Source of the DNA: Campylobacter canadensis
GTDB lineage: Bacteria; Campylobacterota; Campylobacteria; Campylobacterales; Campylobacteraceae
Reading direction: 5' to 3'
Assembly (NCBI RefSeq): GCF_013177655.1
Contig: NZ_CP035946.1
Span: 1,859,010-1,923,009, forward strand
DNA length: 64,000 nt
Shown here: one piece after another, positions 9,238 to 18,338 of the stretch
Layout: each line of letters starts with the position of its first letter
Position numbering within the stretch: the first letter of the stretch is position 1
Translations under genes and position numbers: made by a program
Notes under the pieces: generated by a model
Told to the model about the DNA's origin: nothing
Databases searched by the model: none
The model's input: only the letters and a program-made list of their open reading frames with translations

Positions 9238-9936
9238 TTATTTACCTCTTCTTGCTCTTCTTGGTTTTTTTGCTGCTTCATCATTTTTTTCTGCTGCTAC
9301 AACACCTTTTTGCAATACTTCACCTTTAAATATCCACACTTTAATACCTATATTTCCATAAGTTGTATGTGCTTCTGCAAAACCATAATCAATTCTTGCT
9401 CTTAAAGTATGAAGTGGCACACGACCTTCTAAATACCATTCAGTTCTAGCCATTTCAGCTCCACCTAAACGACCTGAAACAGAAACTTTAATACCTTTAG
9501 CACCTGCTTTTTGTGCATTTTGGATAACTTTCTTCATTGCACGACGGAAAGCTACACGCTTTTCAAGTTGTGTTGCAACACTTTCTGCAGCTAATTGTGC
9601 TGAAGCATTAGCTTTTCTTTCTTCTTTAATATTAAGATTTACTTCTTTATTGATAATTTTTTGTAATTTTGATTTTAATACCTCAACATCACTACCTTTT
9701 TTACCAATAATAATTCCAGGACGAGCTGCAACTACAGTAACTCTTAATTTTTTAGCAGTTCTTTCAATAATTATTTGAGAAATTCCTGCATAATAAAGCT
9801 CTTTTTTAAGAAAAGCTCTAATTTTGTAATCTTCACCAATGCTTTGTGCTAAAGAAGCTTTTGCAGGAAACCATCTTGATTCCCAATTTCTATAAATACC
9901 TAATCTAAGGCCTATTGGATTTACTTTTTGTCCCAT
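9238..9936 (-). CDS. rpsC: 30S ribosomal protein S3
   Basis: The 232-residue S3 lines the mRNA entry channel. The N-terminal [13 protein letters not shown], the KH-domain loop Gly-Ile-Ile-Ile-Gly-Lys-Lys-Gly and the C-terminal Arg-Ala-Arg-Ile-Asp-Tyr-Gly segment identify it. It ends in a lysine/arginine-rich tail and sits between rplV and rplP with gaps of one or two bases. Confidence 0.98.
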   Translation of the reverse strand: MGQKVNPIGLRLGIYRNWESRWFPAKASLAQSIGEDYKIRAFLKKELYYAGISQIIIERTAKKLRVTVVAARPGIIIGKKGSDVEVLKSKLQKIINKEVNLNIKEERKANASAQLAAESVATQLEKRVAFRRAMKKVIQNAQKAGAKGIKVSVSGRLGGAEMARTEWYLEGRVPLHTLRARIDYGFAEAHTTYGNIGIKVWIFKGEVLQKGVVAAEKNDEAAKKPRRARRGK

Positions 9937-9937
9937 T

Positions 9938-10276
9938 TTAGCTTTCCTTACTTTCTTTATTTGCTCTGCTAACTTCTACTAAAATATGAGCAGTTGGTTT
10001 TCTAATGCGACTTGCACTACCTCTTGCTCTTGGTCTAAATCTTTTTAGCACAGCACCTGCATCAACACGGCAAGAACTAACAATAACTTCACTTGGCTCA
10101 TAACCACCGTTTGCAACTGCACTTGAAATTGCATTGCAAATATGTTTAGCCGCCTTATTTGGCATAAATTTTAAACTTGCCATAGCAAGCTCTGCATTCA
10201 TTCCTTGAACTTCTCTTGCAATTAGTCTAGCTTTAATTGGAGATAGTCTTATGAATTTAATTAATGCTCTACTCAT
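9938..10276 (-). CDS. rplV: 50S ribosomal protein L22
   Basis: The 112-residue L22 has the globular domain (Arg-Leu-Ser-Pro-Ile-Lys-Ala-Arg-Leu) and the extended beta hairpin (Arg-Phe-Arg-Pro-Arg-Ala-Arg-Gly) that reaches the polypeptide exit tunnel, where macrolide-resistance changes occur in the family. It lies between rpsS and rpsC. Confidence 0.97.
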   Translation of the reverse strand: MSRALIKFIRLSPIKARLIAREVQGMNAELAMASLKFMPNKAAKHICNAISSAVANGGYEPSEVIVSSCRVDAGAVLKRFRPRARGSASRIRKPTAHILVEVSRANKESKES

Positions 10277-10290
10277 TTTCCTACGCTCCC

Positions 10291-10572
10291 TTACTTACCA
10301 ATTTTCTTTTGCACAGAGCCTTTATGCCCTTTAAATGTGCGAGTTGGCGCAAATTCGCCTAATTTATATCCAATGTGATTTTCTGTTACATATACAGGAA
10401 TAAAACTTTTACCATTATGCACATTAAATGTAAGTCCTATCATATCAGGAGTAATTGTGCTTCTTCTTGACCAAGTTTTAATTGGTTTATTATCGTTAGC
10501 TTTTTTTGCTGCGACAACTTTTTTCATAACATGAGAATCTACAAAAGGACCTTTTTTTAATGATCTAGCCAT
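10291..10572 (-). CDS. rpsS: 30S ribosomal protein S19
   Basis: The 93-residue S19 sits in the 30S head with S13. The family start [10 protein letters not shown], then Thr-Trp-Ser-Arg-Arg-Ser-Thr-Ile and Gly-His-Lys-Gly, leaves no doubt. It is 3 bases after rplB. Confidence 0.98.
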   Translation of the reverse strand: MARSLKKGPFVDSHVMKKVVAAKKANDNKPIKTWSRRSTITPDMIGLTFNVHNGKSFIPVYVTENHIGYKLGEFAPTRTFKGHKGSVQKKIGK

Positions 10573-10575
10573 CTT

Positions 10576-11406
10576 TTATTTTCCTTTTCTTCTTGAAATT
10601 ATTAGCTTATCGCTAGCCTTTTTACGGCGAGTTTTCGCACCTTTAGTTGGTTTACCCCATGGAGTTACTGGATGACGGCCAGAATTTTTCTTACCTTCAC
10701 CACCACCGTGTGGGTGATCTACTGGGTTCATTGCAGAACCTCTTGTTTGTGGGCGGATACCTCTATGGCGATTTCTACCTGCTTTACCGATAGTAATGTT
10801 AGCCCATTCTTCGTTTCCAACTTCACCAATACTTGCCATACACTCAGCTAATACTCTTCTCATTTCACCTGATTGAAGACGAATAATTACATATTTTTCT
10901 TCTTTACCCATAAGTTGAGCGAATGCTCCTGCTGAACGAATCATTTGCGCACCCTTACCTGGCTTTAATTCAACATTGTGAATAACTGTACCAACAGGGA
11001 TTGATTTTAATTTCATTGCATTACCTGGTTTAATATCTAAACCTTCTTCAGCACTGCAAACTACATCACCAACTTCTAAGCCACGAGGTTGAATAATATA
11101 TCTTTTTTCACCATCTTTATAAGCAACAAGAGCAATACGGCAATTTCTAAATGGGTCGTACTCAATAGCTTGAACTTTACCTTCAATACCGAATTTATTT
11201 CTTTTAAAATCAATGATTCTGTAAAGTTTTTTAGCACCTGCTTGTTTATGGCGGCTTGTAATTCTTCCTTGATTGTTTCTACCTGCACTAGCTGGTAATT
11301 TCACAAGTAATGAACGAACGCTAGCTTTTGCAGTAATATCATCACTACTAATACCAGTAATATATCTTCTACTTGGAGTATAAGGTTTATAAGTTTTAAT
11401 AGCCAT
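10576..11406 (-). CDS. rplB: 50S ribosomal protein L2
   Basis: The 276-residue L2 is needed for subunit joining and peptidyl transferase function. The conserved [13 protein letters not shown] loop, containing the universally conserved histidine, is at about residues 225-237. Full family length. It is one base from rplW in the S10 operon order. Confidence 0.98.
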   Translation of the reverse strand: MAIKTYKPYTPSRRYITGISSDDITAKASVRSLLVKLPASAGRNNQGRITSRHKQAGAKKLYRIIDFKRNKFGIEGKVQAIEYDPFRNCRIALVAYKDGEKRYIIQPRGLEVGDVVCSAEEGLDIKPGNAMKLKSIPVGTVIHNVELKPGKGAQMIRSAGAFAQLMGKEEKYVIIRLQSGEMRRVLAECMASIGEVGNEEWANITIGKAGRNRHRGIRPQTRGSAMNPVDHPHGGGEGKKNSGRHPVTPWGKPTKGAKTRRKKASDKLIISRRKGK

Positions 11407-11407
11407 C

Positions 11408-11689
11408 TTAACCTTCCTTACTTTCTAAGCTAACACCCTCTGGTAGCTTTACATAAAACTTTTTAAAATCGTTTCTTTGACCTTCTCTGCCTCTAAATCT
11501 TTTAACTTTTCCTTCCATTCTTAAAGAATTTATTCTTAATGGAACTATACCAAAATACTCTTTTAGCACTTGTTTTAAAGCATTCTTTGTCATTTTTGGA
11601 CTTGCTTGGATTACAACAACTCCACTTTCTTGAAGGCCTAGAGTTTTTTCTGTATAAAGTATATTTTTTATATCTGTAATATCAGCCAT
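11408..11689 (-). CDS. rplW: 50S ribosomal protein L23
   Basis: The 93-residue L23 lies at the tunnel exit, the docking site for trigger factor and SRP. The Tyr-Thr-Glu-Lys-Thr segment near residue 12 and the Gly-Lys-Val-Lys-Arg-Phe-Arg-Gly-Arg loop are typical. It lies between rplD and rplB. Confidence 0.96.
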   Translation of the reverse strand: MADITDIKNILYTEKTLGLQESGVVVIQASPKMTKNALKQVLKEYFGIVPLRINSLRMEGKVKRFRGREGQRNDFKKFYVKLPEGVSLESKEG

Positions 11690-11690
11690 T

Positions 11691-12302
11691 TTAGCCCTCT
11701 TTCGTAATTGATGCTAAAGCATCTTTTTCTATAATAACAGCATTAAATACACTTAGTAAATATGCATTTACTTCAGTAATATCAACTACATAACAATTTG
11801 CAAGATTTCTAAATGCTAATAATGTCTTTTCATCTAATAATGATTTTACAATTAAAGCATCTTTTACGCCTAATTTTGCAATAATTGCTCTTGCATCTTT
11901 TGTTTTACCACTTTCAATAGTAATATTATCAACAGCAAAAAGTGCATTTGCGTTAGCTTTATCTGCTAAAGCTCTTTCAAAAGCTAATCTTTTTTGTTTT
12001 TTATTTACTTTTTGAAAATAATTTCTATTTGTAGTTGGACCAAAAGCAACAGCACCGCCTACCCAAACGTTAGTTCTAGTTGAACCCGCTCTAGCGCCAC
12101 CACGACCTTTTTGTCTCCAAGGCTTTTTACCACCACCGCTTACTTCACTTCTGCCTTTTGTGCTTGCAGTATTTGCACGCAAACTAGCTTGGTATGATTT
12201 AACATACAAATAAAGGTTATGCGGATTAACTTCAGCGTATTTAGCTGGTAAGTCTAACTCGCTAGCTTTTTCGTAATTTTCATTTAATACGCATACTTTC
12301 AT
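11691..12302 (-). CDS. rplD: 50S ribosomal protein L4
   Basis: The 203-residue L4 has the extended loop into the exit tunnel ([14 protein letters not shown] near residues 61-74) and Gly-Gly-Ala-Val-Ala-Phe-Gly-Pro. In E. coli L4 also represses the S10 operon through its leader; whether that occurs here is unknown, but the rpsJ leader is structured. It overlaps rplC by 4 bases. Confidence 0.97.
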   Translation of the reverse strand: MKVCVLNENYEKASELDLPAKYAEVNPHNLYLYVKSYQASLRANTASTKGRSEVSGGGKKPWRQKGRGGARAGSTRTNVWVGGAVAFGPTTNRNYFQKVNKKQKRLAFERALADKANANALFAVDNITIESGKTKDARAIIAKLGVKDALIVKSLLDEKTLLAFRNLANCYVVDITEVNAYLLSVFNAVIIEKDALASITKEG

Positions 12303-12877
12303 TTTACAATCCTTATTTTACCCATTGCACCATTAAATCCAGCTACTGAACCTTTTAAAACTAATACTCCATTTTGTGCATCAAATGAAATAACTTCGTT
12401 CTTAACAGTAATTTTTTCATTTCCATAATGACCTGCCATTTTGCGTCCTTTTTGAACACGACCTGGCCATTCTCTATTACCAATAGAACCTGATCTTCTA
12501 TGAAATCTACTACCGTGAGATGCTGGACCACCTGCAAAGCCGTGTCTTTTAACAACGCCGGCATAACCACGACCTTTAGAATTAAAGCTTACTTTTAATA
12601 CCTTTGCTTCACTTAAAGGAGCTACATCTATATCACCAGCTTCTTTGTTTGATACTTCTAAAGTTGCAAATTTGTTAAATTCTGCACTTAGATTGTATTT
12701 TTTTTGCTGTCCTGCAATACATTTATTCTTATGCTTACCTTTTGCATATGCAACAATAGCTTTACCATCTTCTTTAACTTCACAAACTTTAGTTTGGATA
12801 AGTTTTAATAAAGTTACTGGAGTGCTAGAAGTGCTAATTGTTCTGCTCATTCCGATTTTTTCAACAATATATTCCAT
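12299..12877 (-). CDS. rplC: 50S ribosomal protein L3
   Basis: The 192-residue L3 reaches toward the peptidyl transferase centre. The C-terminal half has the characteristic [13 protein letters not shown] stretch and Gly-Arg-Lys-Met-Ala-Gly-His-Tyr-Gly. It is somewhat shorter than E. coli L3 (209), as usual in this phylum. Confidence 0.97.
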   Translation of the reverse strand: MEYIVEKIGMSRTISTSSTPVTLLKLIQTKVCEVKEDGKAIVAYAKGKHKNKCIAGQQKKYNLSAEFNKFATLEVSNKEAGDIDVAPLSEAKVLKVSFNSKGRGYAGVVKRHGFAGGPASHGSRFHRRSGSIGNREWPGRVQKGRKMAGHYGNEKITVKNEVISFDAQNGVLVLKGSVAGFNGAMGKIRIVK

Positions 12878-12886
12878 CTTCTATCC

Positions 12887-13198
12887 TTACTTGCCCATTG
12901 CACGAACTTCTACATTTACTTCTGGTGCTAGGTCTAACTTTGTTAGGCTATCCACTGTATCAGTTGTAGCGGCCACAATATCTATCATACGAGCGTGAAT
13001 TCTCATCTCAAATTGTTCTCTTGAATCTTTGTTGATGTATGGAGATTTTAAGACTGTATAACGCTTAATCTTAGTAGGCATTGGCACAGGACCTCTGATT
13101 TCAGCACCTGTTCTTTTAACAGCTTCTACAATTGCTGCAACTGTGCGATCTAGAACTCTATGGTCATAAGCTTTTAACTTTAACCTAATTCTTTCCAT
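12887..13198 (-). CDS. rpsJ: 30S ribosomal protein S10 (first gene of the operon)
   Basis: The 103-residue S10 (NusE) works in the ribosome and in NusB-dependent antitermination. The start [14 protein letters not shown] and the Gly-Pro-Val-Pro-Met-Pro-Thr-Lys motif are diagnostic. It is the first gene of the long minus-strand ribosomal operon; the promoter and a structured leader lie between here and the tRNA cluster. Confidence 0.98.
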   Translation of the reverse strand: MERIRLKLKAYDHRVLDRTVAAIVEAVKRTGAEIRGPVPMPTKIKRYTVLKSPYINKDSREQFEMRIHARMIDIVAATTDTVDSLTKLDLAPEVNVEVRAMGK

Positions 13199-13335
13199 GT
13201 TTTTTCCTTTTTAAAGAACTTGTTGGTTTTACCCAACCCATTAAAGAACATACGATAAGTCTTAAAAAGACTTCTTGCTATCGTAAAAATTTAATAGGTA
13301 TGGAACTTTATTAAAACTTGGTTGATTTGTCAAGA
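13199..13335 (-). promoter_or_regulatory. Structured leader and probable promoter of the S10-spc operon
   Basis: Upstream of rpsJ the minus strand carries a TTGACA -35-like hexamer at 13328-13333 with AT-rich sequence following; the -10 is not clear. The leader then contains an extended stem-loop at 13251-13285 (outer TACGAT/ATCGTA, one-sided bulge, inner AAGTCTT/AAGACTT) and a small hairpin at 13222-13237 (GTTGG/CCAAC). A structured S10 leader would fit autoregulation, as known for L4 in E. coli, but no protein-binding site can be assigned. Confidence 0.45.
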
Positions 13336-13474
13336 ATTTTAGATGAATTTGTAAAATTTTTATTATATTTTTATCTCTTTTTTAAAGACAAGAATAAAAT
13401 TTTTGCACAAAAAATACAAAGCTATGAAATGTAAAATAAAAATAAAAAATAATGAAAACTAAAAAAAAGGAGAA

Positions 13475-13562
13475 TGGCCGGGAGAAAGGGATTCGAACCC
13501 CTGGAGGTGTTACCCTCAACGGTTTTCAAGACCGCCGCTTTCGACCACTCAGCCATCTCCCG
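13475..13562 (-). tRNA. tRNA-Ser (anticodon TGA)
   Basis: An 88-nt class II tRNA with encoded CCA. The 7-bp acceptor stem (CGGGAGA with TCTCCCG), the long variable arm and the anticodon loop CTTGAAA give anticodon TGA, serine. The GGTTCGAATCC T-arm is intact. It is the 3'-most of four minus-strand tRNA genes in this cluster. Confidence 0.95.
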
Positions 13563-13591
13563 TAAAAGTATTAAAACAAGCGATAAAAACG

Positions 13592-13665
13592 TGGAGGTGA
13601 TACTCGGATTTGAACCGAGGATCGAGGCTTTGCAGGCCCATGCCTTACCGCTTGGCTATATCACC
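13592..13665 (-). tRNA. tRNA-Cys (anticodon GCA)
   Basis: A 74-nt tRNA with encoded CCA. The acceptor stem pairs GGTGATA with TATCACC, and the anticodon loop CTGCAAA gives GCA, cysteine. It has the usual unpaired U discriminator of tRNA-Cys. Confidence 0.95.
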
Positions 13666-13667
13666 AA

Positions 13668-13754
13668 TGGTGCCCAAGGCCGGACTTGAACCGGCACGGT
13701 AAAAACTACCGAGGGATTTTAAGTCCCTTGCGTCTACCATTCCGCCACTTGGGC
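13668..13754 (-). tRNA. tRNA-Leu (anticodon TAA)
   Basis: An 87-nt class II tRNA with encoded CCA. The acceptor stem pairs GCCCAAG with CTTGGGC, the anticodon loop CTTAAAA gives TAA, and there is a long variable arm. It is only two bases from tRNA-Cys, so the two are processed from one transcript. Confidence 0.95.
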
Positions 13755-13772
13755 AACAAAAATAAAATAAAG

Positions 13773-13847
13773 TGGAGCGGGAAACGAGGTTCGAACTCGC
13801 GACCCCAACCTTGGCAAGGTTGTGCTCTACCACTGAGCTATTCCCGC
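13773..13847 (-). tRNA. tRNA-Gly (anticodon GCC)
   Basis: A 75-nt tRNA with encoded CCA. The acceptor stem pairs GCGGGAA with TTCCCGC and the anticodon loop TTGCCAA gives GCC, glycine. It is the first gene of the four-tRNA transcript. Confidence 0.95.
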
Positions 13848-14095
13848 ATATAAAACTGAAAATAAAGACTGAATTATAAAACAGAAAACTTAAAGAAAAA
13901 TAAAAAATCAAAAAATATTTTTATTTTTTTTCTTATATACTTTATTTTAAAATAAATATAGCAAATAAAATTAGATTAATTACTTAAAAATAAATTAAAA
14001 AAAATTATTCTTTTTAAATTAATATATTCTAATTATTTAACTATATATTCATTAATATATTTTATTCTAAATATTATTTTTTACAAGGAGAAAAG

Positions 14096-14671
14096 ATGAA
14101 AAAATTTGTTTTAACTTGTATTATTGCAAGTTTTTGTTTAGCAGGTGAAAATTTTTATTCATCACAAGTTATTGACTTGTACTTGAATAAAAACGATACT
14201 AAAGCTAGTGGAAAACTTCTTCCTACTAATGCTTTTAAAATTCAAAAAGAAAAAAATATGTCAAAAATAGAACTTGAAGGTTTTTATAATGAAAAAACCC
14301 CAAATATTTTATATTTTACTGATAAAAGTCGTATTTTACTTAGCGCTTTTAGCAAACAAACAAAACTAAATATAAAAAAAATAAAAGACCTAAAAAATGG
14401 CTATTTTTTAGCAAAAACAACAGTTTATGCAAAAAATGAAGATTTAAAAAATTTAGAAAAAGACAATAATAAATTATTCAAAAAAGCAAATGAACTTTTT
14501 ACTGAAAACTGTGGAATTTGCCATCCACTTCATAAAATCAGTGAATTTAGCGCTAATGCTTGGCCAGCGCAATTTCGTGCAATGCAAACAAGAACTGCTA
14601 TTGATAAAAAAGATTATCAATTAGTAATTATGTACCTACAAAAACAAGCACTAAAAGGAGAAGAAAAATGA
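14096..14671 (+). CDS. Monohaem c-type cytochrome, partner of the S/N-oxide reductase
   Basis: The 191-residue protein has a Sec signal peptide (hydrophobic to about residue 16) and one haem-c site, Cys139-Gly-Ile-Cys-His143, near the C-terminus. It is followed with a 4-base overlap by the molybdopterin reductase. The pair resembles Cj0265c-Cj0264c of C. jejuni, reported to support TMAO and DMSO respiration, so this cytochrome most likely passes electrons to the reductase in the periplasm. The first 120 residues have no motif I recognise. A GGAG Shine-Dalgarno precedes the ATG. Confidence 0.85.
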   Translation: MKKFVLTCIIASFCLAGENFYSSQVIDLYLNKNDTKASGKLLPTNAFKIQKEKNMSKIELEGFYNEKTPNILYFTDKSRILLSAFSKQTKLNIKKIKDLKNGYFLAKTTVYAKNEDLKNLEKDNNKLFKKANELFTENCGICHPLHKISEFSANAWPAQFRAMQTRTAIDKKDYQLVIMYLQKQALKGEEK

Positions 14672-17244
14672 AAAGAAGAACTTTTTTAAAACTAGGTTGT
14701 GCTAGTTCAAGTCTGGCTTTATTGCCTACTAATATCTTTGCAAATTCTACAAAAAATTCAATTTTAAAAAATGCTCAAGTTAATACAGCAGCTCATTGGG
14801 GCGTTTTGCAACTAAGTGTTAAAAATGGAAAGCTTGTTGATTCAAAACCATACTATAAAAATAAAAGATACAATGATTTACAATATTACACCCAAGATTT
14901 AATATATAAAAATCGTATAAAATATCCTTATGTTAGAAAAAGCTTTTTGAAAAATCCAAATGACAACAAACCAGAACTTCGTGGTAAAGACGAATGGGTA
15001 AGAGTAAGCTGGGAAGATGCTTTAAAATTAGTTTCAAAGCAATTACTTAAAACTAGAAAAACTCACGGAGCTAATGGAATTTTTGCAGGTTCTTACGGCT
15101 GGAAATCTCCTGGCAATATCCATAATAGCCGTACTTTACTTCATAGATTTATGAATCTTACTGGCGGTTTTGTTGGTTCTTTAGGAGATTATTCAACCGG
15201 AGCTTCGCAGGTTATTATGCCACATGTTGTTGGTAGTATTGAAGTGTATGAGCAACAAACAAATTATGAATTAGTACTTGAAAATACAAAACTTTTAGTA
15301 ATTTGGGGTGCAAATCCTATTGATACTTTAAAAATAGCTTGGACTGTTAGCGATGAGCAAGGTTTAGACTATATGCAAAAAATAAAAGATAGCAATATAA
15401 AAGTAATTTGTATTGACCCTTACGCTAGTACAACAGTAAAATTCTTTGATAAAGCACAACACATTCGCCCAAGGCCAAATACCGATACAGCTATAATGCT
15501 TGCTATGATGACATATTTGTATGAAAACAATTTATACGATAAAGAATTTATTGAAAATTACACAGTAGGTTTTGAGAAATTTTTACCTTACTTACTAGGT
15601 AAAAACGATGGCATTAAAAAAGATATCACTTGGGCTAGTAAAATTTCAGGTGTTGATGAACAAACTCTAATTGAACTTACAAAAAGTCTAAAAAACAATC
15701 TAAGCTTAATTATGAGTGGCTGGGGTATGCAAAGAGCTCATCATGGCGAACAACCTCACTGGGCTATGGTAACACTATGTGCTATGCTAGGGCATATTGG
15801 CAAGGCTGGTGGTGGTTTTGGCTTGAGCTATCATTATTCAAACGGTGGAGTTGCAACAACCAACGCTCCTGTTGTTGGTGGAGTAAATGCTAATTTGGTT
15901 GGAAAATGGAGCAATGATGAGTTTTTAGGAATAATGGGGGCTAAATTTGATAGCAACGGGCATTTAATACAAGGCGATGAAGATGAAAGTATTAAAAATA
16001 CTGGTCAAAGTTGGCTAGCAAAAACAAGCGATGCTGCAATTCCTGTTGCAAGAATTGCTGATATGTTGTTAAATCCAAATAAAACAATAGAACATAATGG
16101 CAAAAAAATAACTTATAGTGATATTGATTTTATTTACTGGGTTGGCGGTAATCCTTTTGTACATCATCAAGATTTAAAAGCTTTAAGAAAGGCTTGGCAA
16201 AAACCTAGCACTATAGTTATGAATGAAATTTATTGGACTCCAAGCGCTAAAATGGCTGATATAGTATTGCCAGTAACTTCGCTTTATGAAAGAGATGATA
16301 TAAGTATGAGTGGAGATTATTCAAATTATAGCATAGTTCCTATGAAAGCAGCTGTAAATAAATACGAAGAAAGCAAAGACGATATTGAAATATTTTACGA
16401 ATTATTAAAATACTATGCTTTCTACTTTAGCACACAAAATAATAAAGATGAAAATTACGCTGCAACTTTAGCAAAAAAATTACAAAATGCTTATTTAGAC
16501 AATGCAAAAAATTCTTTTGAATTGGTAGAAAAATATTATTCTCAAGCACTAGCAAGAACTTCTTTAGAGCTTCCAAATTTTCAAGCATTTTGGCAAGAAA
16601 ACAAAGCTTTAGAATTTGAAGCTACTCAAGATTCTTTTGAATTTGTGCGTTTTGCTGATTTTATAGATGACCCTATTTTAAATCCACTTGGAACACCTAG
16701 CGGATTAATAGAAATTTATAGCACAACAATAGAAAAGATGAACTATGACGATTGTAAGGCTCATCCAATGTGGTTTGAACCAATTGAATATTTAGCAAAC
16801 ACAAGTAATCCATCAAGTTTTCATTTACTAAGCCCACATCCTAGCCATAGATTGCATTCTCAACTTTGCCACACAAGTTTAAAAGATACTTACACAATTA
16901 AAGGGCATGAGCCTTGCTTAATGAACCCTGAAGATGCAAAAGAATTAAATATTAAAGATGGGGATTTAATTGAATTAAGCAATGAAAGAGGTAGTGTAAT
17001 CGCAGGTGCAAAACTTGATGAAGGAGTGTTAAATAAGGTTGTAGTTTTAGCAGAAGGTGCTTGGTATGACCCTGATGAAAACGGTAATTGCAAGTATGGT
17101 TGCCCGAATGTTTTAACTCTTGATTTACCTACAAGCAAGTTAGCAAACGGTAATATTTCACATACAGCCTTAGTAAATGTGAAAAAATACACAGGCAAAA
17201 AAGTAAAAATCACAGCCTTTACTCCACCAAAGGGTGCAAAATAA
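14668..17244 (+). CDS. Molybdopterin S/N-oxide reductase (TMAO/DMSO reductase family)
   Basis: The 858-residue protein begins with a twin-arginine signal (Arg3-Arg4-Thr-Phe-Leu-Lys), so it is folded with cofactor in the cytoplasm and exported by Tat. The Gly-Asp-Tyr-Ser-Thr-Gly-Ala motif supplies the serine molybdenum ligand (Ser176) typical of TorA, BisC and DMSO reductases, and excludes nitrate reductase or formate dehydrogenase. There is no N-terminal iron-sulfur motif. The C-terminal molybdopterin-dinucleotide domain (from about residue 720) is complete. The overlap with the upstream cytochrome argues for a two-component terminal reductase. The natural substrate (TMAO, DMSO, biotin or methionine sulfoxide) cannot be read from sequence. 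Confidence 0.9.
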   Translation: MKRRTFLKLGCASSSLALLPTNIFANSTKNSILKNAQVNTAAHWGVLQLSVKNGKLVDSKPYYKNKRYNDLQYYTQDLIYKNRIKYPYVRKSFLKNPNDNKPELRGKDEWVRVSWEDALKLVSKQLLKTRKTHGANGIFAGSYGWKSPGNIHNSRTLLHRFMNLTGGFVGSLGDYSTGASQVIMPHVVGSIEVYEQQTNYELVLENTKLLVIWGANPIDTLKIAWTVSDEQGLDYMQKIKDSNIKVICIDPYASTTVKFFDKAQHIRPRPNTDTAIMLAMMTYLYENNLYDKEFIENYTVGFEKFLPYLLGKNDGIKKDITWASKISGVDEQTLIELTKSLKNNLSLIMSGWGMQRAHHGEQPHWAMVTLCAMLGHIGKAGGGFGLSYHYSNGGVATTNAPVVGGVNANLVGKWSNDEFLGIMGAKFDSNGHLIQGDEDESIKNTGQSWLAKTSDAAIPVARIADMLLNPNKTIEHNGKKITYSDIDFIYWVGGNPFVHHQDLKALRKAWQKPSTIVMNEIYWTPSAKMADIVLPVTSLYERDDISMSGDYSNYSIVPMKAAVNKYEESKDDIEIFYELLKYYAFYFSTQNNKDENYAATLAKKLQNAYLDNAKNSFELVEKYYSQALARTSLELPNFQAFWQENKALEFEATQDSFEFVRFADFIDDPILNPLGTPSGLIEIYSTTIEKMNYDDCKAHPMWFEPIEYLANTSNPSSFHLLSPHPSHRLHSQLCHTSLKDTYTIKGHEPCLMNPEDAKELNIKDGDLIELSNERGSVIAGAKLDEGVLNKVVVLAEGAWYDPDENGNCKYGCPNVLTLDLPTSKLANGNISHTALVNVKKYTGKKVKITAFTPPKGAK

Positions 17245-17254
17245 TTTTTAAAAA

Positions 17255-17281
17255 GAGTTTAAAATTTTATATTTTAAACTC
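17255..17281. terminator. Bidirectional terminator after the reductase
   Basis: A perfect 10-bp inverted repeat (GAGTTTAAAA at 17255-17264 and TTTTAAACTC at 17272-17281) with a 7-nt loop. It serves the reductase gene on the plus strand and contains the stop codon of the degenerate gene on the minus strand. Confidence 0.65.
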
Positions 17282-17930
17282 TCATATCAATCTTTTTTGT
17301 ATTATCTAATATATTAATAAAAGCTATGCAAAATTCACAAAAGCCATCTAGCTTATTTTTACTTTGTAATTCTTTTTCTTTGTCTTTACTAATTTTTAAA
17401 ATCTCAGCATTTTTAAATATTTTTATATCTTGTTGTAATTTTCTTAAATAAATATTTGTATTACTTAAAATATATTCTTTTATTGCATCTTTATTTTCTA
17501 TTTTACTAGCTTTGTTTGAAGTGGCGTTTTTGTAAGCATTATCTAAATCGTTTAAATATTTTTCTTTATCTTCATCAAGCATAAATTCAGCCAATGTTAA
17601 ATTGCCATCTTTATTTTTATCCTTTAAAATATTTTCGCTAATTTGCTAACTTCATAAATTTAGCAGCAACTTCACCAAACCATCCTGCTACATAGTTTGC
17701 TGCGTCTCCTTTTAAAATAATATTGCCTTTCTCTTTTAAAAAATCACTATCTTTAAAAAAGCTTTTTAAATCATTTAAAACTTTATCGCTTGTTTGATAT
17801 AAAAAATTATTTGCTTTTATATCTTTTCATATTTGATTTAGATTTAGTGTGCTATTTACATCTTTGCTTTATTTACACTTGTGTTTAAAAAGTTACTTAT
17901 ATCTGCATTAAAACTATCAATTTTTAGCAT
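17274..17930 (-). pseudogene. Broken EF-hand-type secreted protein gene at island edge
   Basis: Reading the minus strand from an ATG at 17930 (with an AGGAG ribosome site) gives a start Met-Leu-Lys-Ile-Asp-Ser-Phe-Asn, then a stop after 24 codons. The rest continues in other frames: a +1 shift, one TGA inside the frame (next to Asn-Gln-Ile), and a second shift near 17640. The reconstructed C-terminal part holds an EF-hand-like loop, Asp-Lys-Asn-Lys-Asp-Gly-Asn-Leu-Thr-Leu-Ala-Glu-Phe, and ends Lys-Ile-Asp-Met-Arg-Val. Start and end both resemble the P and Q proteins of the island, so it looks like a dead relative. The intact part (17274-17594) has 106 codons. Function not known. Confidence 0.75.
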
Positions 17931-17934
17931 TTAT

Positions 17935-18338
17935 TCTCCTTTATTTTCTATATCGGCATTTTTATTTTTGTAAATATTTTAAAAAATAAAAAAAGAAAAT
18001 GTTTTAACTATAACTTCAATTTTAATCTTAATCTACAAGCAAGCTTGTTTGAGCCTTATGAGACTAGATACAAAAGACCACATACAAAATACGCTATTAC
18101 ATCTCGTGGTACTTTATTTTGTAGCCCTTATATTAATGATTAATATAAAATAATTTAGTCTAATATTTTAAATTATAATTTTATTTAAATATGTAGATTT
18201 TACTATAGTTTTTATCTATATATTTACATTATTAATATAAATTTTATTTTTAAATAATAAGCTTTAATTCAAAATTAATTAAATATTATTAATCACTTAA
18301 ATCAAATTTTAAAAAGCTTTTTATTTAAAGGAGCAACA
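17935..18338. other. Intergenic stretch with divergent promoters and a possible gene fragment
   Basis: About 400 bases without an intact gene. It holds the GCCGATAT promoter box for the minus-strand pseudogene, a short plus-strand open frame at about 18003-18141 whose end reads like protein (Glu-Thr-Arg-Tyr-Lys-Arg-Pro-His, later Phe-Cys-Ser-Pro-Tyr-Ile-Asn-Asp, stop) but has no start or ribosome site, and very AT-rich sequence leading to the next gene. I see no sigma-28 box facing the plus strand here. Confidence 0.5.
17950..17957 (-). promoter_or_regulatory. Sigma-28-like -10 box (GCCGATAT)
   Basis: On the minus strand GCCGATAT stands 20 bases upstream of the pseudogene start. It matches the -10 consensus of FliA (sigma-28) promoters. 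The -35 is weak (TTTACA rather than TAAA at the ideal distance). It suggests the broken gene once belonged to the flagellar regulon. Confidence 0.5.
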
